Part shown: piece after piece, positions 5,714 to 7,634 of the stretch
Position numbering within the stretch: position 1 is the first letter of the stretch
Layout: each line of letters begins with the position of its first letter
Assembly (NCBI GenBank): GCA_016235915.1
Contig: JACRIC010000015.1
Span: forward strand, 1-7,634
Direction of reading: 5' to 3'
From: Candidatus Peregrinibacteria bacterium
Lineage (GTDB): Bacteria; Patescibacteriota; Gracilibacteria; UBA1369; JACRIC01
DNA: 7,634 bases
Position numbers and translations under genes: made by a program
Notes under the pieces: model-generated
Seen by the model: only the letters and a program-made list of their open reading frames with translations
Told to the model about the DNA's origin: nothing
Database searches by the model: none

Positions 5714-7634
5714 ATGCGAAAATTTCTTTCATGGAAAATCATTTCCATCATCCTCGCGGCAATTTTGCTCGGATTTTTCAATCTTGGATCCGAATCACAA
5801 AAAAACATCCTGCCAGCAACTCCAGAGGCAGTAACAAAGCAAAAAATTCGTCTCGGACTGGATCTTCAAGGCGGAACCCAACTCGATTATAAAATCGATC
5901 TTCGAAAAGTTCCGGAAAAAGACCAAGCGGCCATTGTAGAAGGCGTAAAAGAAGTCATCAATAAGCGCGTAAACGGACTGGGTGTCTCTGAGCCAAATAT
6001 ATACAGCTCAAGCATCGCCGATGAAGAACATATCATCGTGGAACTCGCGGGAATAAAAGATATTGAAGAAGCAAAAGCAACCGTGGGAAAAACGATTCAA
6101 CTGGAATTTAAGGAGCAAAGAACGGAAATGGATCTCAATGAAAAAGAAAAAATCCACACACAGGCCGAAAGCATCCTTCAAAAACTGCTGACCGATAAAA
6201 CCGCGGATCTCACCGTGATTGGTGAAGAAGAAAAGCTGGCATACGCGGGAAAAGTTGACTATACCGTCGCTGAAAATTTCAAATTTCAAGATGAACTCAC
6301 AGGAAGCATTGCCGAAAAAGCCTTTCAAGAAGACGTCACCGACGGAAATATTATTCAGGAACTCATCGAAACGACACCGGCCGATAATGAAATGGGCGTC
6401 AACTCGCTCGGCCAAGTATCTCCGCGAACCGGCTATTCTCTGTATAAAGTGCTCAAAAAACAAGAAGTGGAACGGAAAATCGATCATGAAAAAGAAGTGA
6501 AAGCCAGTCATATTCTCATTTCCCATCAAGGAGCAGAACGCGTAGCAGAATCCATAACACGCACCGAAGAAGAAGCAAAAAGCCGCGCCGAAGAAGTCTT
6601 GGCAAAAATAAAAGCTGGAGGAGATTTTACAACCCTCGCAACAGAATATTCCGATGACCCGGGTTCAAAAGAAGCCGGCGGCGATCTCGGATTTTTCACG
6701 GAAAACCAAATGGTGAAAGAATTTTCGTCCGCCGCATTTGCCATGACAAAAGACCAAATTTCCGAACCAGTCAAATCCCCTTTCGGCTACCACGTCATCA
6801 AAGTCACCGATATCAAAGAGGCATCCTCCGAAACAAAAGTGGAACCACAGGTAAAACTCGCCAGACTCTTCTATTCCACGGAACCGGATCCATGGAAAGA
6901 AACGGAACTCACTGGAGAACACTTTGTCCGAGCCGACGTGCAGTTTGATGATTTTTACAATCCCTACATTTCCATTCAATTTGACGAAGAAGGCGCCAAG
7001 CTCTTTGAAGAAATCACCGGAAGAAACGTCCAGAAACCCGTAGCGATCTTCGTGGGAGGAGAACTCATTTCTGCTCCAAACGTCCAAGAAAAAATCAGCG
7101 GAGGAAAAGCGCAAATTTCTGGAAAATTCACATTGGAAGAAGCCACGAATCTCGCCCGCGATCTCAATACCGGAGCCATTCCAGCGCCCATCGTTCTCTC
7201 CGGACAATACACCATCGGAGCCACATTCGGTCAAGAAGCATTGCGCAAAAGTCTGACCGCCGGAGCCATCGGCATCATCATCCTCGCACTGGCCATGATT
7301 CTTTACTACCGCCTTCCCGGAATAATCGCGGTGATCGCGCTTTCCCTCTATTCATTCATTTTAATTTTTCTTATCAAAGTTGCGCTCCCGATATGGGCCG
7401 CCGCCATTATCGCCGGCATACTCTTTTTTGTCATTTTGATGAAAATTATGAAAAGCACAGACTCCGGTTGGGAAAAAATGATCGCCTTCATTCTCGACTG
7501 TTTCATTCTCTTTTTCATCACCTTCCTGCTTTCCTCTCCCGTAGTTCTCACACTGGCTGGCATCGCCGGGATTATTCTTTCCATTGGAATGGCCGTCGAC
7601 GCCAATATTCTCATTTTTGAAAGAATCAAAGAAG
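5714..7634 (+). CDS. secD: SecD translocase subunit with inserted parvulin (PpiC) domain, 3' end missing
   Basis: 640 residues present; the frame runs off the window. SecD works with SecF at SecYEG, using the proton-motive force to complete export. In order: TM1 (8-23); RLGLDLQGG (46-54), the SecD signature; P1 part 1 (to about 135, ending TIQLEFKEQ); a degenerate parvulin-like stretch (about 146-250); a full parvulin domain (262-366) with KASHILIS, H266, F305, YSDDPGS (D315 at the usual Cys/Asp site), GGDLGFF and FGYHVIKV (H360); P1 part 2 (about 380-490) with ETELTGEHFVRADVQFD, SIQFDEEGAKLFEE and ARDLNTGAIPAP; TM2 (516-532) ending YYR; TM3 (537-556); an insertion (557-609) that looks like two extra helices; then TLAGIAGIILSIGMAVDANI (613-632) and IFERIKE. 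TM1-P1 topology places the parvulin domain outside the cytoplasm, where emerging substrates could be isomerised. Start chosen because it gives a short KFLSWK cytoplasmic tail before TM1. SecD identity is certain; active isomerase is inferred from retained residues. Confidence 0.93.
   Translation, partial: MRKFLSWKIISIILAAILLGFFNLGSESQKNILPATPEAVTKQKIRLGLDLQGGTQLDYKIDLRKVPEKDQAAIVEGVKEVINKRVNGLGVSEPNIYSSSIADEEHIIVELAGIKDIEEAKATVGKTIQLEFKEQRTEMDLNEKEKIHTQAESILQKLLTDKTADLTVIGEEEKLAYAGKVDYTVAENFKFQDELTGSIAEKAFQEDVTDGNIIQELIETTPADNEMGVNSLGQVSPRTGYSLYKVLKKQEVERKIDHEKEVKASHILISHQGAERVAESITRTEEEAKSRAEEVLAKIKAGGDFTTLATEYSDDPGSKEAGGDLGFFTENQMVKEFSSAAFAMTKDQISEPVKSPFGYHVIKVTDIKEASSETKVEPQVKLARLFYSTEPDPWKETELTGEHFVRADVQFDDFYNPYISIQFDEEGAKLFEEITGRNVQKPVAIFVGGELISAPNVQEKISGGKAQISGKFTLEEATNLARDLNTGAIPAPIVLSGQYTIGATFGQEALRKSLTAGAIGIIILALAMILYYRLPGIIAVIALSLYSFILIFLIKVALPIWAAAIIAGILFFVILMKIMKSTDSGWEKMIAFILDCFILFFITFLLSSPVVLTLAGIAGIILSIGMAVDANILIFERIKE

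Noticed and set aside
6008..6529. 173-codon minus-strand open frame opposite secD
   Set aside because: Same Phe-rich complement effect; it lies entirely under the SecD-parvulin frame.
6665..7234. 189-codon minus-strand open frame opposite secD
   Set aside because: No recognisable family, Gly/Phe-rich shadow composition; the + strand here encodes conserved SecD P1 sequence.

Overview
The window looks like chromosomal DNA of a bacterium with a compact, AAA-lysine-rich genome. It is most likely a member of the Candidate Phyla Radiation (Patescibacteria). That is an inference from four traits: all genes lie on one strand, neighbours overlap by ATGA, no start has a visible Shine-Dalgarno sequence, and the protein families resemble CPR ones. 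Every complete gene ends in TGA, so the UGA-as-glycine code of Gracilibacteria and Absconditabacteria does not apply here.

Layout, all on the + strand: a possible promoter (29-57); a membrane-anchored TPR protein (98-1564); a type IV prepilin peptidase (1561-2358); cofactor-independent phosphoglycerate mutase GpmI (2355-3947); a 122-bp near-palindrome that also carries a 51-codon reading frame (3949-4104); mannose-1-phosphate guanylyltransferase ManC (4101-5174); a phosphomannose-isomerase-type cupin (5171-5641); a 72-bp gap; and a SecD homologue (5714 to the window end, 3' part missing). The junctions at 1561, 2355, 4101 and 5171 are all ATGA overlaps, so the first five or six frames probably form one translationally coupled operon. 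ManC and the cupin belong to GDP-mannose synthesis. GpmI is glycolytic. The TPR protein and prepilin peptidase point to the cell envelope and type IV pili. SecD starts the protein-export section.

Two things stand out. First, SecD is not canonical. Its first extracytoplasmic domain carries an inserted parvulin (PpiC-type) prolyl isomerase with its active-site positions intact. A degenerate parvulin-like copy precedes it, and a further insertion that looks like two extra membrane helices lies between TM3 and TM4. This would be a translocase subunit with a built-in foldase.

Second, small palindromic repeats sit at gene ends and are translated. One TGTCAT...GATCT element supplies the N-terminal extension of GpmI. 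A second copy supplies the last ~24 residues of the cupin, and a third, inverted copy supplies the cupin stop codon. This resembles the Rickettsia palindromic elements. The separate 122-bp palindrome between gpmI and manC also stays open in one frame and ends in an ATGA overlap with manC.
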